DNA of 64,000 nucleotides from Globisporangium splendens. Lineage: Eukaryota > Oomycota > Peronosporomycetes > Pythiales > Pythiaceae. The DNA lies in the NCBI GenBank assembly GCA_006386115.1, contig VFIW01000013.1, positions 372,001 through 436,000 on the forward strand, read 5' to 3'. Shown here piece after piece: positions 53,818 to 63,621 of this stretch (position 1 is the stretch's first letter; each line of letters begins with the position of its first letter). The notes beneath the pieces were generated by a model. It was not told where the DNA came from and searched no databases. It was given only the letters and a program-made list of their open reading frames with translations. A program made the position numbers and the translations under genes.

Positions 53818-55229
53818 AAGGTAGCAAGCGCCACATGCAGTCAGCCCCTTTAGTGTAGACAGCCATAAAAGAGGTGCGATGCTGCTCAACCAAGTGGCGG
53901 CAAAAGGAGTCGTCATATGCGTGCATGAATGAATTCGTTCTGCTCAGATATATAATAGAAAGTGATCACATCCCATCTATCAAGTCTGTATGGCTATGCA
54001 TACTTTGACTCGCGTTCTGGCATACTTCCATTCTTCATGAGAGCGCTTTAGCAGCTTCACCACCAAGAAAAAGCGTCAGAAGGTGCACCTACCTACCTGA
54101 CTTGGATCTTCGTGAGAGGCAATGAGCTCACGTTTGAGCACGGCATAAAGATCCCTCAGTGTGTGAAACTACCACGTAGGCGTCCTAGACGGGCTGCAGC
54201 CAGTTTACGAACGGGTAAGAGCCGAATCTGTCCACCGAAGTTGGACACCCGTTCAATCGTGCAGACGAACAGATTTTCAACCATAGACGCAATATTGAAA
54301 AGCGTTAGATTTCGGAAAGATTCCGTAAATTTCTCGATGTAATATACTGTGGAGAGGAAAGCAACCCGTAGTTTATCCATCGAAACGAATTTATTCACAA
54401 TCGACATTTATTGCTGCTGGATACTTTCAACAATATTGCATTGATCCTGCACCACCAAATTAGAACACTCCAGACCACAACTTCAGCACAACCACGAAAC
54501 TCAACGTGATTGGCGCATCGTTCATCAGCTTGGGGCTTCTCTGCGCTGCAGATTGATTTGCGCAAACGTGTCAACGGCGTCCGCACTCACCAATGCGAAT
54601 GCTACACTCTGCTTTTACTGCACAACCCGCGGCAGCTTGACGCCGTCGAACACAAAATCCGCCAAATAGCATTATCTGCCGATAAATTGAACTGACTCAG
54701 GTTCATGGTCGACCTGTTTTCTCTGAGGTTAAACTTTCAAAATCGGATTTTCACGAGTATCATCTGAGTTCAGTGTGATTTTCAAAATCACACTTTTCCT
54801 CGAGCACGGCCATCAGAATTAGGTAAGACTGTGCACCGTATCATTTGGCTCCATTTCCATTGTGTATCCTGGATCGCCTGTGTGCACTGTCGGTGCACCA
54901 GTAGCCAGTCGGTCTCATTGTCAAACCTACAGTGCTTTTGGCTCGCGACTACAAAAGTATCTGCGCGATCCGCGTCCTTTCTGGGCGTGCAGCCGCTCCG
55001 GAGTTGAACATCCACCAGACGCACAAGAGCTGGCCGGCGCGTCCATGAACCAAATGTGCAAGAGGAGGGGCGCTGCCATTCAGCACCAAAGCCTGCATGA
55101 GATGGTGAGATTTGTAATACGGCTTCCATCACGAATCTACGTGTTGCGCACGATGGCCCCACTTCCTCTCTCTCACTTTCCAATTTGCTCTCCGCATCCA
55201 CAGCAGCAGTCATCTTTCTCCAGCTCAAG
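53818..55229. other. Intergenic region with a 23-bp palindrome
   Basis: About 1.4 kb with no supported gene. A perfect inverted repeat at 54772-54794 has 11-bp arms (AGTGTGATTTT / AAAATCACACT) around a single C. Confidence 0.5.
55173..55190 (+). promoter_or_regulatory. Oomycete-type initiator upstream of secreted hydrolase
   Basis: TCACTTTCCAATTTGCTC, 40-57 bp before the ATG at 55230, matches the oomycete initiator/flanking promoter region (TCATTYNCAWTTTNYY) with one mismatch. It is the best such match seen in the window. Confidence 0.6.
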
Positions 55230-56858
55230 ATGAGGAACTCGTCTCGCGTACTGGTGCTCGCGCTCGCGTCCTTCCTCAGACTCTCGGCCGTGTCTGCTGG
55301 TCCACACGATGCCCAAGCGCGTCGACTCGAGTCTGCGTCGTCGCTGCGTCTGCACTTCACGATCAAGAGATCCTCGATGTTCATCAACGGCGCATCGGAG
55401 TTTGACGTGTTCGCAAACCCCGTGCTGTCAGGCGACAACGTCGCGTTCAATGGTCAGGTGGTCTTTGTCGACGGCACGATGGTGCAAAAGTACGTCCTTG
55501 CAGACGGTGTGACGTACTCGGTGATGCAGTCGAACTCGGCCAGCGCAGCCTCAACAGTGTCGTGCCTACCAGCGGCAGTGATTACATCACTGCAGGAGCT
55601 CGTGGGGGCCATCAATGCTGCGACTCCCGTTGCGAATGTCGTTGTGGATGACCAACAGGTGAGCTGCGACGCAGGTAGTGCTTACCAGATCGCGTTTGGT
55701 GGCGAAACGTTCGCATTGTGTGCAGCGAAACAAGCGTCGGGTGCTGGTTTCAAGATCGTCGGCTCGGACCTCGATATTGAAGCGTTCTACTTGTCCGAGG
55801 CAGTCAACACCACGGCGCCATCTTTGGATGCGGCTGTTGCTTCGACGTGCGAGAAGGTGGCGACAACGACGACTTTGACTGCAGTCGGAAAGGCTTTGCT
55901 TACTAGAACCGCTGTCGAGGTGACGGCTCCTGTTGCGAGCGCAAATGCCACCCGCACTCTCACTCAGAACGCTGAAGAAGCGACTGCTACCGTTGCTGCA
56001 TCCAGTTGTGCGTGCAAGAGCATCATGCGTCCGTGCATTTTTATCAAGGGTCTTGGTGCCACCGACGACAGTGGTCTTTCCGACACGGACAAGACAGGCT
56101 ACTTTGGTGATATCAAGAACCACGCGCCATGCTGCTCCAGTGTGAAGTTCGCTATGATCAATACTGTTGACTTCCCATGGACGAGTGCCACTCAACAGCA
56201 AAAGGTGTGCGACTTGGCGATCGCAATGAGCCCGACAAGCAGTGCGTCGACCAAGACGATTGACAACACGATCGTCGTTGCGCACTCGATGGGCAACCTT
56301 TTGCTCGCTGGTGCTATTGCGAATGGCAGATGCAAGCTGAGTTCTACCTCGACATGGGTAGCTATGAGCGGCCCAATGAAGGGCAGCATGGCTTCAGACT
56401 ACCTTCAGAACGCGTGCAGTGGCAACTCGAACAGCCTCGTGAGTGCTGTCGCGAACTTGATTGGTCGTTGCCCTGCTAACGCTGCGATCACATCGCTCGC
56501 CTACGAAGGCGAAGCGTACGCGTCTACTCTGGGCTCGCAGTATGTCGCTGCACAGACTGTGTACCGCTCGTACGTGTCGGCCGTGATGTGCAGCAACGCG
56601 CACGACGGGCTGCTTTCAACGGACCAGGTTGTGTTTAACCTTGCTGCGGCTGCGATCAACCACAAGTCCAAGGAAAATGACGGCCTCGTCGAGTACCAGA
56701 GCTGCGCTGGCGGGTTCCCCACGTCCAAGTTCGGTGCCACGCACACGAGTCCGTTCTACGTGACGAGGCTCAACCACGCCGACACGAGGTTCCTTCACGG
56801 CGATGCGCTTTTCAACGACGCGCAAAAGCCTGTGAAGTGGTTCGAGTGCTTGCTGTAG
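55230..56858 (+). CDS. Secreted alpha/beta-hydrolase (lipase-like) protein, 542 aa
   Basis: ATG 55230 starts a classical signal peptide, MRNSSRVLVLALASFLRLSA, cleaved around VSA-GPHDA. A Thr/Ala-rich, likely glycosylated central region follows (NTTAPS, NATRTL). The hydrolase part begins RPCIFIKGLGATDDSG, and the nucleophile elbow is VVAHSMGNLLLAG with Ser at about residue 353; the first Gly of G-x-S-x-G is Ala. ENDGLVEYQSC supplies the likely catalytic Asp, and LNHADTRFLHGD the His. Many Cys fit an extracellular protein. Similar secreted proteins are common in oomycetes; substrate unknown. No RXLR or LFLAK motif is seen. Confidence 0.75.
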   Translation: MRNSSRVLVLALASFLRLSAVSAGPHDAQARRLESASSLRLHFTIKRSSMFINGASEFDVFANPVLSGDNVAFNGQVVFVDGTMVQKYVLADGVTYSVMQSNSASAASTVSCLPAAVITSLQELVGAINAATPVANVVVDDQQVSCDAGSAYQIAFGGETFALCAAKQASGAGFKIVGSDLDIEAFYLSEAVNTTAPSLDAAVASTCEKVATTTTLTAVGKALLTRTAVEVTAPVASANATRTLTQNAEEATATVAASSCACKSIMRPCIFIKGLGATDDSGLSDTDKTGYFGDIKNHAPCCSSVKFAMINTVDFPWTSATQQQKVCDLAIAMSPTSSASTKTIDNTIVVAHSMGNLLLAGAIANGRCKLSSTSTWVAMSGPMKGSMASDYLQNACSGNSNSLVSAVANLIGRCPANAAITSLAYEGEAYASTLGSQYVAAQTVYRSYVSAVMCSNAHDGLLSTDQVVFNLAAAAINHKSKENDGLVEYQSCAGGFPTSKFGATHTSPFYVTRLNHADTRFLHGDALFNDAQKPVKWFECLL

Positions 56859-58601
56859 GCATCTACACGATCGGGTTCTTAGGTGCTTATCGTTGAGAAA
56901 TGACATCGGGGTACTTCAGAAAGGTTGAAACTTCTCTTTCCTGGCTCTTGAGCAAACCTAGTGTCAAAGCACAAGGGGTCAATGTCGTCGGCATACCGAT
57001 GCAAAAACTCAACCAGATGCCATGTTGTGAGAAGGTCCTTCCGTTTCGCCAGACAGAAAGTCAGTCGACTGACGGATCGTATTTGTCTGAAGCTGAGCGC
57101 CACAATATGGTGATGCGCTCGCTCTGAGGATGCTGCCCAGCGCTGGACTGAGATCTTCAACATTGATCAAGTAAACTGTATTTCGGGGTGCAGGACACCA
57201 CTCAGGATTTGAATCTCGGTTTCACCATGTTTGACTGTCAACTAGCCAGCACAAAAGGATGCGTCGGCGTGCGGATACGGAGTTGGCGTAGCCATTCGAT
57301 GTGATGCGAGTCCAACTTCTGGAGGAGATGAGGAGACGGGAGGTCACATGAAGAGGCTTTGGAATCGGGAGCATGGCATCCAATCGTGCCCCCAAATGAG
57401 AGACTATCACTCGGATCTCAATCAGCTTCTTCTTGTTTCAACCAATGAAATGCACAAACTTGCAGTTATCACTCCGCACATGCACTGCTTCACCCAATAG
57501 AAGGCGCAGATCGCTCAGGATCATCCCCCCCCCACACACACACAGAGATGATGCCTCAATTGAACTCCCTCTCGAAACAAATAGCAAGTAGAGTCAATTA
57601 ATTGGCTCGGAGTCAATTTCTGTGACGAACACATTGAGCAATGCTCTCGCGAAATATTCGAGCAAGTTACTTTTAATTTACTTTCATATCTTGCATTATG
57701 CAATTAATCACACACGAAGGCAAAAATGAGAGCCACACTCACATGCAAGGTGCGCACGAAAGTGTGCTCGGAAGCAAGCGCGCGAACTGCTTGATGGAGC
57801 GCTCAAGTCAACGAATGTTGGCAGGAAGCCAATAAGAGCGGGGCCACCGTCGTGGCAGTGCTCTGATGCCCTCACCACTCAGACGGCTGGCGCGACCAAT
57901 CTGGGCTTGCAGGGTGCATAGTTAGGTGTTGATGGCACAAAGAGAGGGTGTCAAACAGCAGTCTGCGCATTTGGCATTTCGTCTCTTCGAAGTCCCTCGT
58001 GAATACAAAAATCACCTCCTTGTGGTCACCGAAAGTTCCCAGAGAATGCATAAGACTTATCACTGAGCCACACAGCACACATCCGATACTTGCTTTCCCG
58101 CATTTTGCGTCTCCCTCAGCAGCCATCGGCAGCTCAAAAGAGCGAGCACGAGAGCAGCACGATGGCTGCACAACGGACGTCGCATCTCAAGGCAACGCGA
58201 AGCACCAGAAAAAGCTCTCCATGGAGGTTAAGTGCTGTATATGGTCCTTCTACAAGAGTGGACAGTTTCCAAGTCTCATTTGCTGTGTGTTTCAGATTGG
58301 GACGATGAGGGGTTTCGGACAGTTCCTTGCTTGACAGCACCTCTATGATCTGATAAGGCTCATGCTGCAAACAATGCAGCTTTGTGTCGTTGATTGCTGT
58401 GATGTCCTCTTTGTATTGATTCAATCAAATGAAGTGTGGAACTGGATATCCAAGCGTATAACAGAGGTATGATGTTGTAGTGCTTCGAAACGGCGCCGCC
58501 AGCAATCCCTGAGCCTACGCCGTTTCAGCAGCCATTTTCCATTCCCGCTTCTCGTCTTCGGCAGAGTCAAACTGCTCCCTCGTGTGCCCACAGGCAGCGC
58601 G
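56859..58601. other. Long intergenic region with simple repeats
   Basis: About 1.7 kb. A C9 run followed by (CA)n lies at about 57526-57545. A weak HTH-like text (SMEVKCCIWSFYKSGQ) near 58205-58265 is too short to call. An initiator-like CCATTTTCCATTCCC is at 58532-58546, upstream of acyltransferase copy 4. Confidence 0.4.
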
Positions 58602-59909
58602 ATGATGTTTCCACCGGATCACCAGATCACGGTGCGCCATGCTCGCCCTGCCCACGATGGCAACGACGACGCCGTGATCAGCGTTCACGAGATCTGGGAC
58701 GACACAGCCCAAGATGGCGGCGGGATAAGGCCATCGTTTTCGAAAACAGCGGACAAGAGGGAAGAGACCAAGATGAAACTGGATGAGTCTGCTAAGATCC
58801 TGTTTCTCGATGGCGTGCGCGGGATCGCGGTGATTCTCGTCGTGTTGCAGCACTCGGGGTACATGAACGACATCAACATCGGGAACTGCACAGTCGACAT
58901 CTTCTTCGTGCTCTCGTCGTTCCTGCTCACGATGCTGTTCTTCAAAAAGAGCGCGCAGCTACTGGCCCAGAAAGCGAGTCTCCGCAAGTGGGGCTTCACC
59001 ATTCTTGACTACTTCTCCAAGCGGTTCTTTCGCGTATATCCACTCTTTGCGATCGTCGCGACTTTTCTGTGGATCCTTCCGTTTGAGTACAAGTAACAGT
59101 ACTTCCTTATCGGTCAGCGCGACCACTACGATCTATTCAAGGTCTTGACGTTCGAGCACCCGTACCGATACCACGTGTTTTGGACGTTGCCCGTCCAGAT
59201 CGCGTACTCCTTTTTGATCCCAGCGTTTGTTCTGGTCACGATTGCGCTTGGTCGGGCGTGGTGGCTGCCGTTCATCTCATTGTACATCTAGATCATGAAG
59301 GCAGGACTGAGCGAGTACCGCGGCGACCACCAGCCGCTGGCACCGCATTTGCCAACGTTCGTCTCCGGATCGATGGCGGCGGTCATTTACATCAAAGCGG
59401 ACGATGCGATCAAGCGCAATGCATTCGAATTCCGCAAGTGGCAGACCGCGATCATCCGCATCGTAGAACTTATCATCTTTGGGCTGCTCTTGAGCGTGTG
59501 CTACCGAAGTCTGCTCTTCCACTGGGTCCACGAGAATCCGACCCACGAGAACAATGGCGCACGCTTCATCAGTCTCCACGTGACGAGTCTGTTTGTGATT
59601 GAGATGATCACACCGTCTGTGCTCTCCACGGTGCTCGAATGGGTCGTGTTCCGCTACTGGGGCAAGATCGGCTTCTCCGTCTACCTGCTGCACAGTTTCG
59701 TGATTTACACGAACCCAGTTCGCCACCAAGACAACTACTACGACAGATTGATTGGTCAGTTCATTCTGATCTTCTTGCTGTCCACCGCCTCGTATCATTT
59801 GATCGAGTACCCGTTGCAACGTCTCGCCCAGCGAATCACCAAAGCACTGGCTCATCAGGAGCAACTGGCAGCTGTGCGAGTGGTCAAGTACATGCCAGTG
59901 CCGAAATAA
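58602..59909 (+). pseudogene. Acyltransferase-3 copy 4, two in-frame stops, gene-converted 3' half
   Basis: Starts MMFPPDHQITVRHAR and keeps one frame for 436 codons, with the N-terminal DDAVISVHEIWDD motif and core VRGIAVILVVLQHSG. TAA at 59094-59096 follows FEYK and TAG at 59289-59291 follows FISLYI; no frameshift is present. Upstream of 59318 it is clearly diverged from copy 3. From 59318 to 59814 it matches copy 3 (53202-53698) over 497 bp with a single difference by eye, then diverges again (PLQRLAQRITKAL). So a dead or dying gene was partly overwritten by its neighbour. Convergent with copy 5. Confidence 0.85.
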
Positions 59910-59912
59910 CAC

Positions 59913-60300
59913 GACCTAAGCACGACCGCATAGAAGGAAGGCTACCAAGCGCCTCGCATCGTGTACAACGCCGCATGGCTCACACACAAAAAGCAGAAAA
60001 AAGTAATTTAGTTTGAATAAATGATAGAACTACGATGCATTTTGCACTCGCTCTGTGCGTGATAAAGCTGGAGGATGCCATTTATCCACGAGCTGTAACA
60101 TAGATATTTGATCCCACAGCTTAGTGAAATTTCTTTGGCTTTTAAACAGGTACTCGCCAAACGGATGCATTCGTTCCTTCACGATGGCGCTAGCACTATG
60201 TCCTATCATGGCTGTTCTTCATGTTTACTTGGTTATACTAATACGAGCAGCTAGTCTCATGCAGGATGGGAAAATGCATGTAGAAATTTGCTCAAGTACT
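59913..60300. other. Intergenic region between convergent acyltransferase copies
   Basis: AT-rich, no supported coding; presumably 3' ends of both transcripts. Confidence 0.5.
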
Positions 60301-61524
60301 TTAGAAAAACGGCGATTGAGAACCGTTCGAGTGTGGCTGCGCTTTCTCAACGGCAGCGATGCCGCATTCGAGGTCGGCAACAGCCATACGCGCCCAGTCC
60401 GAAGGCGATGTCGACGCCGCTTTCTCCCATTGAGCCAACGTTTGGGTCACGCGCTGGGCCACGAGCTGCGACGGGTACTCGATCAAGTGGTACGACGCGG
60501 TCGACAGCAACAGCGTCAGCCCAAAGACCCCGAAGAGCTTGTCGTAGTAGTAAGGCATGTGGCGCACCGGGTTGGAGTAGATCACGAAGTTGTGCAGCAT
60601 CTCGATCACGATGAGGCTCGTGACGTGGAGACTGATGAAGCGCGAGCTGTTGTTCTCAGGAGCCGGGTTCTCGTGGATCCAGTGGAAGAACAGACCCCGG
60701 TAGCAGACGCTGAGCAGCAGCCCGAAGATGATGTACTCGGTGAGGCGGATGGCTATGATCTGGTGTTTACTGAACTCAAACGCGCTGCGCTTGATGGCAG
60801 CGTCCAATTGAATGAAAATGACCGCACCCATGGATCCAGCGACGAACGTCGGCAAATGGTTCGACAGCGGCTGGTGGTCACCTCGGAACTCGTTCCAGCC
60901 GACGTTGATGATCCACATGTGCAGCGGGATGAAAGGCACCCACCACGCGCGGCCCAACACGATCGACGCGAGCACAAACACCGGGATCAGGAAGTAGTAC
61001 CCGATCTCGACAGGCAATGTCCAAAACACGTGGTACCGGTATGGAAACTCAAACGTCAGCACCTCGATGATGTCGTAGTGGTCTCGTTGGTTCACCAGCA
61101 TGTACTGCTGCTTGTGCTCGTAAGGCAGGATCCAGATGAGGAGCGCGACAAACGCAAACAGTGGGTACACGCGAAAGAACCGCTTGGAGAAGTAGTCGGC
61201 GAGCGTGTACCCCCACTTGCGGAAACTCGCTTTCTGGGTCAGAAGCTGCACGCTCTTCTTGTAGAACAGCATCGTGAGCAAATAGGACGAGAGCACGAAG
61301 AAGATGTCGACCGCGCAGTTTCCGAGGTTCACACCGTCGTTCATGTACCCGGAGTGGTGTGCGACCACAAGGATCACGGCGAGTCCCCGGACGCCATCGA
61401 GAAAGGGAATCTTGTTGAGATTGCGGTTGACATCTCTTCTCTTGTGTTGTTTGATCTCGATGCCGTCGTCATCGCTTGCCGCCAATAATTCAACCTCTTC
61501 GATGCTGGCAGCCGAGTCTTTCAT
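60301..61524 (-). CDS. Acyltransferase-3 family membrane protein, copy 5, with in-frame internal deletion, 407 aa
   Basis: Open frame from MKDSAASIEEVELLAAS. Core: IPFLDGVRGLAVILVVAHHSG, AVDIFFVLSSYLLT, YFSKRFFRVYPLFA, TLPVEIGYYFLIPVFV, GDHQPLSNHLPTFVAGS. At 60597-60602 SLIVIEM joins directly to LHNFVIYSNPVR. In copies 2 and 3 these are separated by 27 residues ending YWGKIGFSVYL, so a transmembrane span and a conserved motif are missing in frame. The C-terminus is longer and unlike the others (ECGIAAVEKAQPHSNG). It could be a non-functional but still open copy, or a variant with altered topology. It lacks the SVQE N-terminal motif. Confidence 0.8.
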   Translation of the reverse strand: MKDSAASIEEVELLAASDDDGIEIKQHKRRDVNRNLNKIPFLDGVRGLAVILVVAHHSGYMNDGVNLGNCAVDIFFVLSSYLLTMLFYKKSVQLLTQKASFRKWGYTLADYFSKRFFRVYPLFAFVALLIWILPYEHKQQYMLVNQRDHYDIIEVLTFEFPYRYHVFWTLPVEIGYYFLIPVFVLASIVLGRAWWVPFIPLHMWIINVGWNEFRGDHQPLSNHLPTFVAGSMGAVIFIQLDAAIKRSAFEFSKHQIIAIRLTEYIIFGLLLSVCYRGLFFHWIHENPAPENNSSRFISLHVTSLIVIEMLHNFVIYSNPVRHMPYYYDKLFGVFGLTLLLSTASYHLIEYPSQLVAQRVTQTLAQWEKAASTSPSDWARMAVADLECGIAAVEKAQPHSNGSQSPFF

Positions 61525-61927
61525 GCCGACGTCGCTGGCTGGCTAGTTGAAAAATGAGTGTCTGGGGGAGGGCAACCCCAGAGAGTTTGGATTGACAGAG
61601 TCCAACTGCAGGTACGCTGCGTAGTGACCAGCAAACTGGAACGACAGCCAAAGCAACTGAACGTGGACACAGTGTGTGGACTTTGCGAATGGATTGGCAT
61701 CAGAACTCTTTTGGAGCGATGGAAATACGGAGTGTGTCCTAAGTGCATTTTGCTCTGCCTGCAGTCAATTTAGGACAAAATAGGACACTTTCGAATCAAG
61801 GTAAACCAAATTGAGTCTGTCCACACGCTGAACTGACGCTGGCCACTTCTGAAGTTTGCAGGCACACGCCGCGTAGCATTTCATTATCACACTCAGCTTT
61901 GCGATCGCTCATACCTGTGAAGCTCTT
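61525..61927. other. Intergenic region, nothing recognised
   Basis: Short direct repeats TAGGACA occur at about 61773 and 61783. No coding support. Confidence 0.5.
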
Positions 61928-63181
61928 TCACGCTGCTTGCACGCTGTTTTCTAAAGCTCTCGCCCCGTTTCCCATGACACTCTCCCAGATATACGCTTCG
62001 ATGTCAAACTTGAACGCGCTGCAGCCAAAGTTGATCTCCGCCGAGTCGCCGATTTGGTGCAGCGACACTGCCGCTGCGAACGCACACGACGGCTTGACCT
62101 TCACGGGTGCGACGCCGATGAATCGTCCGTCTATCGTGTAGAAAAGCTGGCGCGTGTCGAGGCAAAAGCCGCACCCGATCGTCACGAATGCGGCTTTACG
62201 CTGTCCCAGCGACATCGTGTCCCCCCACGACGGTCCGTAGGCTCGCTGCGCACCGCCTACGGTCCGCACTTTGCCGTCGTTCCAGTACAAAAACCCGTCG
62301 TCGCCATGATACCCGTACGAGACGGGATACCACCCGAGGTGGCTCTGCGAACCAAACCCGTACGCGATGCGCTCAGCGGTCGTCGAGATCGACGCGACTC
62401 CGACCGAGCCACAGCCCAGGATCGACGCCTCAAAGTAGCAGATGCTGGCTCCGAGAGCGCGCGCGCATGCCAGAGGTTGCAGTGCCGACTCGGTGCGGAT
62501 CGATTCGATGCCTCCCACGCGGAACGTATGGTGATGCATCGCGTCGTTGTGCGCAAACACGTTGCCATTCTTCCGGATCCACGAGCGCGCGCGCGTCGAG
62601 AGCGCAAACTGGGACGCCATGCGCGAGGCGCACACATCCTTGAAATGCGGCAAGATCGCGTGACGGTACCCGGACGGAAGCGGAGTTGAACACTTGAGTC
62701 TCCACATGGTTGCGTAAAACTGCTCCCACACAAACGGATCCTGCAGGAGGCGGTGCCATTCCTTCGAGACGCTCTGGCACGTCACGAGCGACATGTAATC
62801 GAGAAACCCAATGCAGACGCCAAGCAGATCCGCGTCCAGCGCGTCTCCAATCCTTTGCTGCTGGTGCTGATCGACGTCGTCGTATTGCCTGCATTGCTGC
62901 AGCTGTTTGAACCTTCCCTGCGGCTTCACGTCCATCGCAGTGTGCAGCCAGTGTCTTCCAAACGGAGAAGCAGGTCGCACTTCATCAACGCCTCCTTTCA
63001 GCAGCATGGAATCGCACAAACGGCCACCTTCTTCTAGTTCGTCATCATCTTCATCGGCCGCACTGTCGGCCGTAGTTATCGAGTCTCTGGATCCGATGGT
63101 CGCTGCTGTGGACGCGCTGCGATCACTCAAGTGGTCGAGAGTGCCGCTGCCGGCGACCACAGGCCACTCGAGTCGCTGCAT
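61928..63181 (-). CDS. F-box and SPRY (B30.2-like) domain protein, 417 aa
   Basis: Single exon. The N-terminal ~100 residues are acidic and low complexity (ADEDDDELEEGG, QQCRQYDDVDQHQQQ). An F-box follows at about 115-160: DADLLGVCIGFLDYMSLV, SVSKEWHRLLQDPFVWEQFY. The SPRY domain covers about 225-400: ICYFEASILGCGSVGVASIS, YGFGSQSHLGWYPVSYGYHGDDG, WGDTMSLGQRKAAFVTIG and FYTIDGRFIGVAP. F-box/SPRY proteins act as SCF adaptors whose SPRY part binds targets (family inference). It is unrelated in architecture to the F-box/LRR-like array at 8-20 kb. Confidence 0.85.
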   Translation of the reverse strand: MQRLEWPVVAGSGTLDHLSDRSASTAATIGSRDSITTADSAADEDDDELEEGGRLCDSMLLKGGVDEVRPASPFGRHWLHTAMDVKPQGRFKQLQQCRQYDDVDQHQQQRIGDALDADLLGVCIGFLDYMSLVTCQSVSKEWHRLLQDPFVWEQFYATMWRLKCSTPLPSGYRHAILPHFKDVCASRMASQFALSTRARSWIRKNGNVFAHNDAMHHHTFRVGGIESIRTESALQPLACARALGASICYFEASILGCGSVGVASISTTAERIAYGFGSQSHLGWYPVSYGYHGDDGFLYWNDGKVRTVGGAQRAYGPSWGDTMSLGQRKAAFVTIGCGFCLDTRQLFYTIDGRFIGVAPVKVKPSCAFAAAVSLHQIGDSAEINFGCSAFKFDIEAYIWESVMGNGARALENSVQAA

Positions 63182-63621
63182 GAGTCTTTTAAGCCTTTAC
63201 GCCCCTTTGTTAGCGGCGCTTCGGAAATGGCGGAATGTGTCGTTTCACTCCAACTCCAAACTTCAATCCGTCAAAATGAAAATGACTGGAAGAGACGAAA
63301 GAAAAGAAGAAAGCAAAATAGCTTACGAAATTAGTTAGTTTCCCACCCTCCAAAGTGGAACTCGTCAAATTCACTGCCTAATCGAAATACACATCTAATA
63401 GACCGTCTACTTGTTTCAGCCTCTTTCTTTTTTTGTTGCAGCTCAGCGTGGCATTGGCTCAGTTCACTCGTGCTCTCTTGTTTGTCGTGACGGCCAGCAA
63501 CACGTAAGGCTGATACTCCACAGCATCCCCATTTCTCCGTGTAGTTTATAGATCGCGCAAATGCCACCTCACCGCCGGTTTCAGCAAAATACATACCCAC
63601 TTACTTGTACACAGCACACGG
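63182..63621. other. Intergenic region, nothing recognised
   Basis: No motif-supported frame; should contain the promoter of the F-box/SPRY gene. Confidence 0.5.

Noticed and set aside
55230..55400. RXLR or Crinkler effector signature in the secreted protein
   Set aside because: Signal peptide is present, but no RXLR, dEER or LFLAK motif; the RR at the end of the pro-region (QARRLES) is not sufficient.
57526..57545. C-run plus CA repeat as a telomere-like or functional element
   Set aside because: Plain microsatellite; no repeat expansion or flanking structure.
58140..58340. Possible transposase helix-turn-helix remnant
   Set aside because: Only about 15 residues resemble an HTH, no inverted repeats or further transposase motifs nearby.
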